A stretch of 64,000 bases of DNA from a virus: positions 62,001 through 126,000 of IMG/VR virus record IMGVR_UViG_3300033182_000581; one strand, written 5' to 3'. Each line of letters begins with the position of its first letter. Within the stretch, counting starts at the first letter, position 1. The translations under genes and the position numbers were made by a program. Shown here one piece after another: positions 8,211 to 18,047 of this stretch. The notes beneath the pieces were generated by a model that saw only the letters and a list, made by a program, of their open reading frames with translations, had not been told where the DNA came from and did no database searches.

Positions 8211-9599
8211 ATGAGTAAAAAGAAAAAGATTCTATTATTATCCGATGATTTGAGATTGCATAGTGGTATCGCAACCATGTCAAAGGAAATTGTATTACAT
8301 ACCTCACATATATACGATTGGATTCAGGTAGGTGCAGCAGTTAAACATCCAGATGAGGGTAAATTCTTTGATGTATCGGATTCAGTAAATGAAGAGGCCG
8401 GCATTGATAACGCAAACGTTAAGATTATACCAATGAGTGGGTATGGTAATCAAGACTTAATTAGACAATTGATTACAACTGAAAACCCTGATGCAATCCT
8501 ACACTTTACTGACCCACGTTTTTGGGATTGGTTATATGCTATGGAAGATGAAATCCGTAGACATATTCCTATCTTTTATTATAATATTTGGGATGATTTA
8601 CCAGACCCACAATGGAATGCACCATTCTATGGAAGTTGTGATTTGTTGATGGGAATCTCTAAACAAACGTATGGTATCAACAAAAGAGTAATGGATAAGT
8701 TTGGTATGACAATGGAAGATTGGCAAATCAAATATGTACCACATGGTGTATCTGAGAAGTTTAAACCAATCTTAAAAGATTCAGATGATTATCAAAAAGT
8801 AATTGATATGAAATCTAAATTGGGTATTGGTGATAAAAAGTTCGTTGTACTATACAACAATAGAAACATTCGTAGAAAGAATCCAGGTGATGTGATATTG
8901 GCATACAAAGAATTTTGTGATACTCTAACACCCGAAGAAGTTAAAGATGTTGTTCTCCTATTCCATACTCAGCAAGTAGACCCAAATGGTACTGATTTGC
9001 CTGAAGTGATTAAGAATGTTTGTCCTGATTATGATGTTCAATTCACAAACTCTCAGTTCTCAACTGATGATTTGAATGTATTATACAATCTTGCAGATGT
9101 TACAATCAATATGGCATCTAATGAAGGATTTGGATTGGCAACTTGTGAATCAGTAAAAGCAGGTACACCAATCGTAGTGAATGTAACAGGTGGGTTACAA
9201 GACCAATGTAACTTTACTATCGATGGTAAGTATATCACAGCAGACCAATATGTTGAATTAGGTTCACTTCACAATCGTAAGAAATTGCCTGAGAATCTAA
9301 GTTGGGGTAGTTGGGTAAATCCAATCTGGCCTACGAATCGTTCTCTACAAGGTTCACCTGTAACTCCATATATCTTTGATGATAGATGTTCGTATGAAGA
9401 TGCAGGTAAGGCATTAAGACAGTGGTATGATACACCAGCAGAACGTAGAACTGAATGTGGTTTGGAAGGTTCTGTATGGGTAAACTCAGTAGAAAGTGGT
9501 ATGAGTGCTAGATATATGGGTCAGAGATTTATTGATTCTATGAATGGTGCATTTGAAAATTGGAAACCAAAAACGGAAGTTACATTATGGAAAATATAA
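8211..9599 (+). CDS. Glycosyltransferase, GT4-like (GT-B fold)
   Basis: 462 residues with a GT-B layout. The N-terminal half begins with a lysine-rich start and 'ILLLSDDLRLHSGIATMS', the nucleotide-sugar transferase opening with a SGI loop. The C-terminal half has 'YNNRNIRRKNPGDVILAY', 'VTINMASNEGFGLATCESVKAG' (the E-x7-E-type donor site) and 'VVNVTGG'. It transfers a sugar from a nucleotide donor to an unknown acceptor. First gene of the glycan block; its stop overlaps the next GT gene by 13 bases. Confidence 0.85.
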   Translation: MSKKKKILLLSDDLRLHSGIATMSKEIVLHTSHIYDWIQVGAAVKHPDEGKFFDVSDSVNEEAGIDNANVKIIPMSGYGNQDLIRQLITTENPDAILHFTDPRFWDWLYAMEDEIRRHIPIFYYNIWDDLPDPQWNAPFYGSCDLLMGISKQTYGINKRVMDKFGMTMEDWQIKYVPHGVSEKFKPILKDSDDYQKVIDMKSKLGIGDKKFVVLYNNRNIRRKNPGDVILAYKEFCDTLTPEEVKDVVLLFHTQQVDPNGTDLPEVIKNVCPDYDVQFTNSQFSTDDLNVLYNLADVTINMASNEGFGLATCESVKAGTPIVVNVTGGLQDQCNFTIDGKYITADQYVELGSLHNRKKLPENLSWGSWVNPIWPTNRSLQGSPVTPYIFDDRCSYEDAGKALRQWYDTPAERRTECGLEGSVWVNSVESGMSARYMGQRFIDSMNGAFENWKPKTEVTLWKI

Positions 9600-10927
9600 A
9601 AAAGTTATGTGTAGTGAGTTGTCCTATTTCGACTCGAAGTGGGTATGGCGCACGAAGTAGAGATTTTGTTAGAGGTTTGATTGAATCTAAACCTGATTGG
9701 GATATTCGAATTCTTTCTCAGAGATGGGGTATGACCGCAATGGATGCTCTTAAAGAAGGTGAAGATGATGATTTATTAAGTAGAATCATTACTGAAAAGA
9801 TGAATACTCAACCAGATGTTTGGATTCAGATTACAGTACCAAATGAGTTCCAACCCGTTGGTAAATATAACATTGGTGTAACTGCTGGTGTAGAAACAAC
9901 TATCATGCCTGCAGAATGTTTGGAAGGTATCAATCGAATGAATAAAGTATTGGTATCATCTGAGTTTACAAAGCAGGTAATTATGAGTTCGGTGTATGAT
10001 AAGAAAGACCAACAAACAAATCAAGCAGTAGGACAGTTGAAATGTAATGTTCCTGTTGAAGTATTGTTTGAAGGTATTGATTTAGAAGTGTACAATGAGA
10101 AAGCACAACCTGAAGAACGAATCAATAATGTAATGAAGGAAATCAAAGAAGATTTCGCATTCTTATTTGTAGGACATTGGTTAAAGGGTGATTTTGGACA
10201 AGATAGAAAAAACGTAAGTGGTTTGATTTGGACGTTCTTACAAGCGTTTCAAAATAAAAAGAAGCAACCCGCATTGATTCTAAAAACATCAGCAGGTTCA
10301 ACATCATTGGTTGATAGAGTTAAGTTGAGAAAAGTAATCCAACAAATCAAAGAGCAAGTTGGTGGTACTAGACTACCAAATATTTATTTACTACATTCAG
10401 ATTTATCCGATTGGGAGATGAATGCACTGTATAATCATCCAAAGGTAAAAGCTCACATATCATTTACGAGAGGTGAGGGTTTTGGTAGACCTTTATTAGA
10501 AGCAACAATTAGTGGTAAACCTATGATTGTAAGTGGTTGGAGTGGACATATGGATTTTATTAATCCAGAATATGTAAGTGTGATAGGTGGTAAATTGGAT
10601 AATGTGCATAAATCGGCTGCAGATAAATTCTTATTAGCAGATGGACAGTGGTTTTCAATCGATTACAACCATGCAGGTAGTGTTATGAGAGATATGTTCG
10701 ATAACTATAAGAAATATTTAGAAAAATCTCGTAAACATCGTAAGTATAGTAAAGATAGATTCTCATTTGATAAAATGATAGAACGTATTGGTGTATTGTT
10801 TGATGAGAGTACGATGGATATCAAAGAACAGCCACAACAGGTTCAGTTAAAACTACCTAAACTTAAAAAAGTTGGTGAAGATAAGAAACCAGAACTTAAA
10901 CTACCAAAATTAAAGAAGGTTAAGTAA
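9587..10927 (+). CDS. Glycosyltransferase, GT4-like
   Basis: 446 residues. 'CPISTRSGYGARSRDFVRGL' is the N-terminal acceptor-side loop, and 'ISFTRGEGFGRPLLEATISGKPMIVSGWSGHMDF' contains the donor-site E-F-G-R-P-L-E pattern (positions about 293-326). The C-terminus carries two repeats of 'LKLPKLKKV', a basic tail that may hold the enzyme to a surface or partner. The upstream in-frame ATG at 9560 would overlap the previous gene further; 9587 is preferred for its normal N-terminus. Confidence 0.82.
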   Translation: MENIKKLCVVSCPISTRSGYGARSRDFVRGLIESKPDWDIRILSQRWGMTAMDALKEGEDDDLLSRIITEKMNTQPDVWIQITVPNEFQPVGKYNIGVTAGVETTIMPAECLEGINRMNKVLVSSEFTKQVIMSSVYDKKDQQTNQAVGQLKCNVPVEVLFEGIDLEVYNEKAQPEERINNVMKEIKEDFAFLFVGHWLKGDFGQDRKNVSGLIWTFLQAFQNKKKQPALILKTSAGSTSLVDRVKLRKVIQQIKEQVGGTRLPNIYLLHSDLSDWEMNALYNHPKVKAHISFTRGEGFGRPLLEATISGKPMIVSGWSGHMDFINPEYVSVIGGKLDNVHKSAADKFLLADGQWFSIDYNHAGSVMRDMFDNYKKYLEKSRKHRKYSKDRFSFDKMIERIGVLFDESTMDIKEQPQQVQLKLPKLKKVGEDKKPELKLPKLKKVK

Positions 10928-11442
10928 TGCTAGGGTATTACAATACACATCTAAGAAAAACATCAGACCCCACTCCAATTACGAAAAGTAAGATGGAGAG
11001 GGGTATGGTTGTTAAGATTAAGTACAAAAAAGATACAGGTACAAAGTTGTATCTAGTATTTGTACTTCAACCTAAATGGCCAAACACTACTGATGGTAAA
11101 TTGCATGGATTATCATTGGATGCAGTATCTCCAGGTAAACTATTAGAGATTGCAGAAATTTACAATGAGGTGATGTCTAAATCATCAAAGGTGAAACGAT
11201 TAGATTTGGCTAAGATTCAAATCAATGAAGCATCTAAGGTGTTCTACACATCAGAGATTAAAACCGAAAAACAATTAAAAGCTGCGTATCGTACATTTAA
11301 CCTTTTGGATATCAAATCGGTTCAGGCGGTAAATTATGATTGGGGTAAATATGATAAGATTCCATCAGCCGCAGAACGTAGAGCACAATTAGAAGAAGAG
11401 GCAAGATTACGACAAGAATCAGAACAAAACAAATTAAAGTAA
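10927..11442 (+). CDS. Hypothetical protein, beta-barrel-like core with charged tail
   Basis: 171 residues. The central part 'GMVVKIKYKKDTGTKLYLVFVLQPKW...LHGLSLDAVSP' reads as a small beta-barrel of the kind seen in conserved T4-like phage proteins of unknown role. The last 25 residues are a charged, glutamate/glutamine-rich helix. Its start overlaps the upstream glycosyltransferase stop by one base, so it is probably co-expressed with it. Confidence 0.6.
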   Translation: MLGYYNTHLRKTSDPTPITKSKMERGMVVKIKYKKDTGTKLYLVFVLQPKWPNTTDGKLHGLSLDAVSPGKLLEIAEIYNEVMSKSSKVKRLDLAKIQINEASKVFYTSEIKTEKQLKAAYRTFNLLDIKSVQAVNYDWGKYDKIPSAAERRAQLEEEARLRQESEQNKLK

Positions 11443-11443
11443 A

Positions 11444-12064
11444 ATGAAAATTAGTTATGCAATCCCAGTTTGTAATGAGCATGTAGAAATACAAAGATTG
11501 GTATCATTTCTACTAAAACACAAACAAACTGAAGATGAAATTGTTATATTTTTTGATTCGAACAATGGTTCAAAATCAGTAGAAGAATATCTCAGAAGTC
11601 ATTCTGTAAATGGTGAGTTTAGTTGGCACCCATATCCATTTGATGGACATTTTGGGAATATGAAAAATAAACTTAGTGAAATGTGTGATGGTGATTACAT
11701 CTTTCAGATTGATGCCGATGAATTGCCTGATATTGGTTTGATGGAAAACATCCATAGTATTCTTAATATGAATGATGTTGATGTTGTATTAGTACCAAGA
11801 GTAAATACAGTCGCCGGCCTAACTGAATCTCACATTTATAAGTGGAAGTGGCAAGTGAATGATAATGGGTGGGTAAATTGGCCTGATTTACAATGGAGAA
11901 TCTACCGTAACTCAGATGATATCAAATGGGAAAACAAAGTACATGAAGTATTGAGTGGATACAAAACAATATCACATTTACCGTTAACTGAAGAGTTGGC
12001 GTTACATCATCCAAAAACAATCGAACGACAGGAGAAACAAAACGCGTATTACGATACGTTATAA
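11444..12064 (+). CDS. Glycosyltransferase family 2-like (GT-A fold)
   Basis: 206 residues. 'ISYAIPVCNEHVEIQRLV' is the GT2 opening, 'DEIVIFFDSNNGS' the nucleotide strand, and 'YIFQIDADELPD' the metal-binding DxD motif near residues 87-94. 'WRIYRN' and 'WENKVHEVL' resemble the acceptor region of SunS/WaaE-type GT2 enzymes. Adds a sugar to a glycan or protein acceptor. No transmembrane segment is present, so it is likely soluble and cytoplasmic. Confidence 0.82.
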   Translation: MKISYAIPVCNEHVEIQRLVSFLLKHKQTEDEIVIFFDSNNGSKSVEEYLRSHSVNGEFSWHPYPFDGHFGNMKNKLSEMCDGDYIFQIDADELPDIGLMENIHSILNMNDVDVVLVPRVNTVAGLTESHIYKWKWQVNDNGWVNWPDLQWRIYRNSDDIKWENKVHEVLSGYKTISHLPLTEELALHHPKTIERQEKQNAYYDTL

Positions 12065-12067
12065 GTT

Positions 12068-13810
12068 ATGCATAAAGTAGGTATAATCGGTAAGGGTTAC
12101 TTTGGTAAAAAGATACACTCAACACTCAAATCATTTTGTGATATCAAATTCTTCACTGGAAGAGAGATGGATATTACATATGATATTGATTGGGTAGTTA
12201 TTGCATCTTCAACCGAATCTCATTATGAATTAGCAAAAGATTTCATCCAAAGGGGCATAAACGTCTTTGTTGAAAAACCAATGACTCCAACATATGAACA
12301 ATCTAAAGAGTTGGTAGATTTATCAAAAAAGTACAATGTAAAGTTGTATGTTGATGATGTATTTTTGTATCACCCAACATTACGATGGATTGCACAATAT
12401 GACCCTAAAGTTATTAGGTTCGAATGGAGAAAATATGGTTCATTTAATGATAATATTTTTAATAATTTATCATATCACGATTTATATATAGTATTACACT
12501 TAGGATACGATTTATCAGGAGATATTCATATCAAAACAAATAGAGTAAACGAAAAAGAGTTTAGTATTGGTGATATTGAATTTTATTATGATAGGACTAG
12601 TAAAAATAAAACTAAACAGGCATTCGGTGGTGGGTTCAGTTTTGATTTCAAAACAAATTTAAATCTACTTACTTTTATGTTTCATCAGGTGTTTGATGAA
12701 AAGGTATCTTTCGAATCAAACAATAAAATGGCATTAGAAGTTAATTCTATATTGGATAGATTGAATGAATATAAACCAAAAGTAGCGGTAATTGGGGCCG
12801 GTATCTTTGGAGTTACATCAGCACTTAAATTAGATGGTGATTTTGATGTAACATTATTTGAACAAAATAGTGATATATTACAAAACGCAAGTTCTATAAA
12901 CCAATATAGATTACATAGGGGGTATCATTATCCACGAAGTGTTGATACTGCTGTATCTGCTAAGCATGGTACTGAAACATTTTTGAAAGAATATCCATGT
13001 GAATTGGAATCATCAAATCAACATTATGCAATCGCATCATTTGGTTCAAAAGTAAATTCAGAAGAATACGAATCTTTTATGAATAGTGTGGGTTTAGAAT
13101 ATGAAGAAGTTGAAAGTGATTTAGTAGTTGATACAAGTATAGAAAAATTATACAAAGTTAATGAGGGATTATTTGACCCAAAAAAGTTGTATGATATGTG
13201 TAAGAGTAGATTGGATGATTCTAATATAAAAGTACTATTCAACCAACAATTCAACCGTATACATGAGTTGGAATATGATTATATAATCAATGCAACATAT
13301 TCTAATCTTAATCAAAATTCAGAAAAGCAATCGGATTATCAATTTGAGATTTGTGAGAAACCATTGATTAAGTTGCCGGAAAAATATAAAGGAGTTGGTG
13401 TTGTGATTATGGATGGCCCATTTATGTGTATAGACCCATATTCTGATACCGATTACCATATAGTTGGAAATGTGGTTCATACAATTCATCATACAAATGT
13501 GGGTAAAATCCCTGAGATACCTCAGAAGTTGAAAGGGTTATTAAATAAAGGTATTGTTAAAAACCCATCGATTACAAAATGGAATAGATTCAAAGAAACA
13601 TTAAGTGAGTTTTTTACTGATGTTGATGGTGTAGAACACATTGGTTCTATGTTTACAATCAGAACTGTATTATCTAATAGAGATTATGATGATGCAAGAC
13701 CTAGTATAGTTGATAAAGAATCTAAAAGTAAATATCTAATATTTTCAGGTAAAATATCAACCGCGGTTGATACTGCAAATGAGTTGTACAATTATATAAA
13801 AAAGAGCTAA
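12068..13810 (+). CDS. Fusion: Gfo/Idh/MocA-type oxidoreductase + FAD-dependent oxidoreductase
   Basis: 580 residues made of two dinucleotide-binding enzymes. Residues 1 to about 235 begin 'VGIIGKGYFGKKI' (GxGxxG for NAD(P)) and carry 'VFVEKPM', the Lys-containing signature of Gfo/Idh/MocA sugar dehydrogenases. From about residue 238, 'VAVIGAGIFGVTSAL...FEQN' opens a DAO-type FAD domain with 'QYRLHRGYHYPRS'. Each half is close to full size. The pair probably performs successive redox steps on a nucleotide sugar or sugar acid. I know of no standard family with this order. Confidence 0.8.
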   Translation: MHKVGIIGKGYFGKKIHSTLKSFCDIKFFTGREMDITYDIDWVVIASSTESHYELAKDFIQRGINVFVEKPMTPTYEQSKELVDLSKKYNVKLYVDDVFLYHPTLRWIAQYDPKVIRFEWRKYGSFNDNIFNNLSYHDLYIVLHLGYDLSGDIHIKTNRVNEKEFSIGDIEFYYDRTSKNKTKQAFGGGFSFDFKTNLNLLTFMFHQVFDEKVSFESNNKMALEVNSILDRLNEYKPKVAVIGAGIFGVTSALKLDGDFDVTLFEQNSDILQNASSINQYRLHRGYHYPRSVDTAVSAKHGTETFLKEYPCELESSNQHYAIASFGSKVNSEEYESFMNSVGLEYEEVESDLVVDTSIEKLYKVNEGLFDPKKLYDMCKSRLDDSNIKVLFNQQFNRIHELEYDYIINATYSNLNQNSEKQSDYQFEICEKPLIKLPEKYKGVGVVIMDGPFMCIDPYSDTDYHIVGNVVHTIHHTNVGKIPEIPQKLKGLLNKGIVKNPSITKWNRFKETLSEFFTDVDGVEHIGSMFTIRTVLSNRDYDDARPSIVDKESKSKYLIFSGKISTAVDTANELYNYIKKS

Positions 13811-13811
13811 T

Positions 13812-15239
13812 ATGCAGTTTTGGAGAACATTAGATAACAAAGTATACCCGGCCGGTGAAGTTAGTTCATTAGGGTTTCCAATAGATGACCCATCTTACAT
13901 TCCTGATGAGTATTTAGAAGCACAAAACTTTGTGATTCTGAGAACTTGTTTTGGGGTTGGTGATTGGGGAATCATTTCAGCATTTCCACAAAAGTTAAAA
14001 GAAAAATATCCCGAATGTAAAGTGTGGATTCCATCACCAAAATTGCTTCGTGAGATGTTTGGACACCTTGAACAAAACTGGTCTTCTTGGGATGACCCAT
14101 TTCAAGTAGTTCATACTATCTTCGACCACAACCCATATGTGGATGGATTTATTGATTCGTTTGAAGGGGAGGTGTTCAATGACCACTATCGTATTACGGA
14201 TGGTGGGGATGTTCCTCTTATGGAAGAAATCCTTAAATTTTGGCAATTTGATAACTTTGAGAAAATTGAGCCGGAATTGTATTGGACTGATGAGGAAAAA
14301 GAGTTTGGAGACAATATCATCAAAGAACATACGGATGGTGAATTTGGAACTCTTCTAATTTCAAATAGGTTTGATGGGACTGGTATTGAAAAGATTCAAA
14401 AGACATTGGATTGGTACAAAGCTCTACCTATATTCTATTGGACTAAATCGGTGGATGTTGATTTAGAGTTTAAAAAAGGATTGGATATGAGGCATATTGA
14501 TACTCGTATTCAGTTGTATATCAAAACTCAAGCAAAGTTCAATGTAGGTAATCAGACTGGTATGAATGATACCATTGCAAACTACTCACCGACCTTCACC
14601 GTTGCCCGTGGTAAACTTGGGTCTAACTTTATTAGAAGTCAACACTACTTGGAAGATACGATTGACCAAATTTTAAATCAAATTCCTGATAAATGGGATA
14701 GTAAAACAACTACCTCGAAGAAATGGAAAACTGATTTGTATAATTTCTGCAAAGAGAATGATGTAAAATCAATCTTGGAGATTGGAACATCATTGGGACA
14801 TACTACATACTTTGTAGCACACTTTGTTGATAAGGTTACTACAGTTGAGGTGGATTTTAATAGAGTTGAGAAGGCGAAGAAATTATCAGAGAAACATAAT
14901 AACATTCATTTTATATGCCAAAGTGCATATGGTAGAGAATGGGATTTCGGATATCACGATTTAACAATAATTGATTGTATACATGAATACGATTATGTTA
15001 AAATGGATATCGATAACGCAATTAAATTAGGAACTAAGTATATCGCATTTGATGATTATGGATTGTTTCCTGAAATAAAACAAGCAATTGATGAATATAT
15101 TTCTGAGGGGAAATTGGAAGTGGTATCTAAAATTGGATATCCCAAAGGAACTCACTTCTATATGTCTTTATCAACAAACACCACATCAGATAAGGTTTTA
15201 GCTGATAGTGAGGGTATAATTTGTAAAGTAGTATTATGA
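13812..15239 (+). CDS. Fusion: GT9/heptosyltransferase-like domain + SAM methyltransferase
   Basis: 475 residues. The first 300 or so resemble ADP-heptose:LPS transferase-like GT-B proteins: 'FVILRTCFGVGDWGIISAFPQKLKEKYP' at the start and 'FNVGNQTGMNDTIANYSP' as the donor-site segment. From about residue 312, 'NDVKSILEIGTSLGHTTYF', 'VTTVEVD' and 'YHDLTIIDCIHEYDYV' form a class I SAM methyltransferase. A combined transferase and methyl-capping enzyme for a glycan is plausible. The N-terminal assignment is less sure than the C-terminal one. Confidence 0.7.
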   Translation: MQFWRTLDNKVYPAGEVSSLGFPIDDPSYIPDEYLEAQNFVILRTCFGVGDWGIISAFPQKLKEKYPECKVWIPSPKLLREMFGHLEQNWSSWDDPFQVVHTIFDHNPYVDGFIDSFEGEVFNDHYRITDGGDVPLMEEILKFWQFDNFEKIEPELYWTDEEKEFGDNIIKEHTDGEFGTLLISNRFDGTGIEKIQKTLDWYKALPIFYWTKSVDVDLEFKKGLDMRHIDTRIQLYIKTQAKFNVGNQTGMNDTIANYSPTFTVARGKLGSNFIRSQHYLEDTIDQILNQIPDKWDSKTTTSKKWKTDLYNFCKENDVKSILEIGTSLGHTTYFVAHFVDKVTTVEVDFNRVEKAKKLSEKHNNIHFICQSAYGREWDFGYHDLTIIDCIHEYDYVKMDIDNAIKLGTKYIAFDDYGLFPEIKQAIDEYISEGKLEVVSKIGYPKGTHFYMSLSTNTTSDKVLADSEGIICKVVL

Positions 15240-15922
15240 AAAATTTAAAATCTTTAATGGAAACTGATTTAGGTGTAAATGCTGAGGTTTTATTAAATTT
15301 AATAAAAACGAAAGAAAACTCAATATTTGTAGATTTAGGAGTGCGTGATGGAAACTCATCTACTATTTTTTTAGAAGGTTCTACTGAACGTGAAAACAAA
15401 GTATATGGTGTGGATATTTCGTTTGAAACGTGTTCTACTAAAATAAAAAAACACCCCAACTATACTATGATTGAAAACGATTCTGTCATCGCTGGTGATG
15501 AGTGGGATGGTGGTGAAATAGATGTACTATTCGTAGATACCATCCATTCAGAACCACATGTAATGTGTGAATTACACAAATGGTATCCCCATATGAAAAA
15601 GGGTGGTTCGATTGTATTTCACGACTCTAATTGGCCCGATGGTAAAATTTATAAACCTATGGGGAAATCTTTTGGTAGGGTTGATACTGCGATAAAAAAA
15701 TTCTTCAATATTGATACTTTAAACTTTGTAGATGATAATATTGATGTAAAAACGTATCCTAAATCTTGGGGAATGACATTTATCAAACTACTAAAAAAGT
15801 ATGATTACATTGGTGATGTATCCGATTGGGATTCTATCTATGAGGAGCGGGCCGAGTTAATTGAGTTGTCAATACAAAACGGAGGAAGAACGACATCTAA
15901 ATTAAGTAAATTTATAAAATGA
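15236..15922 (+). CDS. Class I SAM methyltransferase (Methyltransferase_24/CmcI-like)
   Basis: 228 residues. 'SIFVDLGVRDGNSSTIFL' is motif I, 'VYGVDISF' motif II, 'IDVLFVDTIHSEPHVM' and 'MKKGGSIVFHDSN' the later strands, with His/Asp residues typical of the metal-assisted O-methyltransferases near cephalosporin hydroxylase and rhamnosyl O-methyltransferase. It likely methylates a sugar hydroxyl. It overlaps both neighbours by four bases (ATGA). Confidence 0.78.
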   Translation: MKNLKSLMETDLGVNAEVLLNLIKTKENSIFVDLGVRDGNSSTIFLEGSTERENKVYGVDISFETCSTKIKKHPNYTMIENDSVIAGDEWDGGEIDVLFVDTIHSEPHVMCELHKWYPHMKKGGSIVFHDSNWPDGKIYKPMGKSFGRVDTAIKKFFNIDTLNFVDDNIDVKTYPKSWGMTFIKLLKKYDYIGDVSDWDSIYEERAELIELSIQNGGRTTSKLSKFIK

Positions 15923-16617
15923 AAATAGCTGTATACACATCCATCTTCGGTGGATATGACAATTTGATTGAAGACCAATTCCAAATGGAAGGGGTTGACT
16001 ATATTTGCTTTACCGATAGAGATATTGAGTCTAAAACGTGGACGGTCGTTAAATCAACACCAATTTATAATGACCCTAATAGAAACGCAAAGAAGTATAA
16101 GGTTCTACCACATAGGTATCTGAAAGATTACGATTGGTCGGTTTGGATTGATGGTAATATAAAAATCATTTCAGATGTAAGACCATTGTGTAATGGTGAT
16201 GTATATAAATTATACGACCATATGCAAGTCTTTGATAAGAGAAATTGTATCTATGATGAAGCACAGGCAATCCTAAACTTCGGTAAGATAAACTCCGAAC
16301 GATATCCTGAAAAGGGTATCAAGAATTGGAAAGATAACCCACGATTGATAGTAGAACAAATGAATCGCTATATTTCAGAGGGATATCCAAAACAAAATGG
16401 ATTGGCTACAACACCAATTATGGTTCGTTCACATCACGATGAAGATGTTATCAAACACAATGAAGATTGGTGGAATGAAATTAAATATAACTCAAAAAGA
16501 GACCAGTTGAGTTTTAATTATATCGCTTGGAAAAATGAATTTAATTTTGTATATTTGAAAGGAGATTCACGAAATAATGAATATTTTGTGAGTATGGGTA
16601 AACATATAGGAAAATAA
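15919..16617 (+). CDS. DUF616 (TOD1/MUCI70-like) glycosyltransferase
   Basis: 232 residues. 'IAVYTSIFGGYDNLIED', 'VDYICFTD', 'NAKKYKVLPHRYLKDYDWSVWIDGNIKI' and a late 'RDQLSFNYIAWK' match the DUF616 family of GT-A-like enzymes, where the 'WIDGNI' takes the DxD place. Found in capsule and LPS clusters. The acceptor is unknown. Confidence 0.82.
   Translation: MKIAVYTSIFGGYDNLIEDQFQMEGVDYICFTDRDIESKTWTVVKSTPIYNDPNRNAKKYKVLPHRYLKDYDWSVWIDGNIKIISDVRPLCNGDVYKLYDHMQVFDKRNCIYDEAQAILNFGKINSERYPEKGIKNWKDNPRLIVEQMNRYISEGYPKQNGLATTPIMVRSHHDEDVIKHNEDWWNEIKYNSKRDQLSFNYIAWKNEFNFVYLKGDSRNNEYFVSMGKHIGK
16526..16557 (+). promoter_or_regulatory. Possible internal promoter in the 3' end of the DUF616 gene
   Basis: CTTGG 16526-16530, 19-base spacer, TATATTTG 16550-16557, lying inside coding sequence 63 bases before the next gene. 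The exact spacing argues for function, the coding location against. Confidence 0.4.
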
Positions 16618-16619
16618 TT

Positions 16620-18047
16620 ATGAAACATTCTCCAATAAATTTAGATTACTTTTTAGATATGGAAATCGCCAATGGTGGTCCAAGTAAACAAATAGTAACA
16701 CTAAATGGTAAGCTGAAAACGATTAGGGATTTAGTTACATATTGGAAATCCGCACCAAAACCAAATTTAACTCCTGAGACATGGCAATATTACAATTGTA
16801 TGATTGCAGGGTTCAGACGGGGTGTGGATAATCATCATGATATAGGATGGGATTCTTTAACAAAAGAATACTATGATTCATTAGAGCCGATGGATGATGA
16901 TGAAATAACTGAGTTTTTGGAAGAAAACCCAGTTGAGTTTAATAATGGGTTTATCAAACATAGCTACCACAGAGCACTCGCTATGGTTGGTAGATTAATT
17001 AAAGGGGAGAGTTATATTCCTTTTTATATGGAAACCTCTCAGATTTATGATTTACCAAGAAAAGAAGATGGTAAGTTACGAACTACTAAATTAACATCTA
17101 AGTTGAAACATCTATCTAAATTAGATGAAATGGGTATTAGTAGAAATGAATATTGTTTATGTCAAAGTTCTATTTTATCAGTTATGGGTGTTAGAGATAA
17201 TGATGATTTAGATATAATCATTTCATCTAAACTAAGAAAACAAAACATAACATTCCCAACTGGTATTGATGTATTTGATGCAGATAGAAAGAAGTTTGAT
17301 TACTTTGGTGCAGATGGTGATGATGATATATTGGAAAATTATTGTATCAATATAGATGGGTATAAGTTCTTAGAACCACGTTTTTATTTTGCAAGAAAAA
17401 ATACAAATACCCATAGAGATAAAAGTGATTGGGAAGGTATTGGTGAGTTTTTCAAAAGAGAATCTCATAAAGGGTATCCATTTAATTTTGAATTCTACAA
17501 ATGGGGATTGCCTAATTTTGTAGAGCGTATAAAATTATCAACATTAGATTTAGAATCATTAGTGTTAGTAAAAGATAAATACGATAGAGTTGTTAATGGT
17601 ATTAATCAAGGAAGAGCAGTTTATGCTGGATTGGGTTATTATGTAAAAATATTTCATCCTGAATATTGTAGATTACAAAACTTTAGAGATGCATTGAGTA
17701 GTGGATTCTTAAATGGATTAGTACCATCGTTGACTCATCTAATAGAAGATGATGATAAAAATATAATAGGGTATGTTACATTATCAGGTAAAATATTATC
17801 AGAAAACGAATCTCATTTTGAAAAGATTCCAGAATACTTTATTAGAACTGTATTAAGAAATTGTCAAAAAAGAAAGAAAGTATTTTACGATTTAGTTCCT
17901 ATTAACATTATCAGAGACTTATACTATAATCAGCTCAGTTTGATTGATTTAGAAAGTGTTTACGATTTGAATAGATTAGATGATATGAAAAAGCACAACG
18001 CAGAACTAAAACCATCTAATCTTTTAGAAATGATAGATAAGATATGA
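16620..18047 (+). CDS. Multidomain glycan-cluster protein (nucleotidyltransferase-like and kinase-like parts)
   Basis: 475 residues. A segment around 113-140 ('KHSYHRALAMVGRLIKGESYIPFYM') recurs in polysaccharide-cluster proteins as I remember them. The middle contains 'MGVRDNDDLDIIIS', which looks like the acidic active-site strand of a nucleotidyltransferase. The last third has 'NQGRAVYAGLGYYVKIFHP', reminiscent of the glycine loop and lysine strand of aminoglycoside-kinase-like proteins. Together it could activate and transfer a phosphorylated group. I regard the domain calls as tentative. Confidence 0.5.
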   Translation: MKHSPINLDYFLDMEIANGGPSKQIVTLNGKLKTIRDLVTYWKSAPKPNLTPETWQYYNCMIAGFRRGVDNHHDIGWDSLTKEYYDSLEPMDDDEITEFLEENPVEFNNGFIKHSYHRALAMVGRLIKGESYIPFYMETSQIYDLPRKEDGKLRTTKLTSKLKHLSKLDEMGISRNEYCLCQSSILSVMGVRDNDDLDIIISSKLRKQNITFPTGIDVFDADRKKFDYFGADGDDDILENYCINIDGYKFLEPRFYFARKNTNTHRDKSDWEGIGEFFKRESHKGYPFNFEFYKWGLPNFVERIKLSTLDLESLVLVKDKYDRVVNGINQGRAVYAGLGYYVKIFHPEYCRLQNFRDALSSGFLNGLVPSLTHLIEDDDKNIIGYVTLSGKILSENESHFEKIPEYFIRTVLRNCQKRKKVFYDLVPINIIRDLYYNQLSLIDLESVYDLNRLDDMKKHNAELKPSNLLEMIDKI

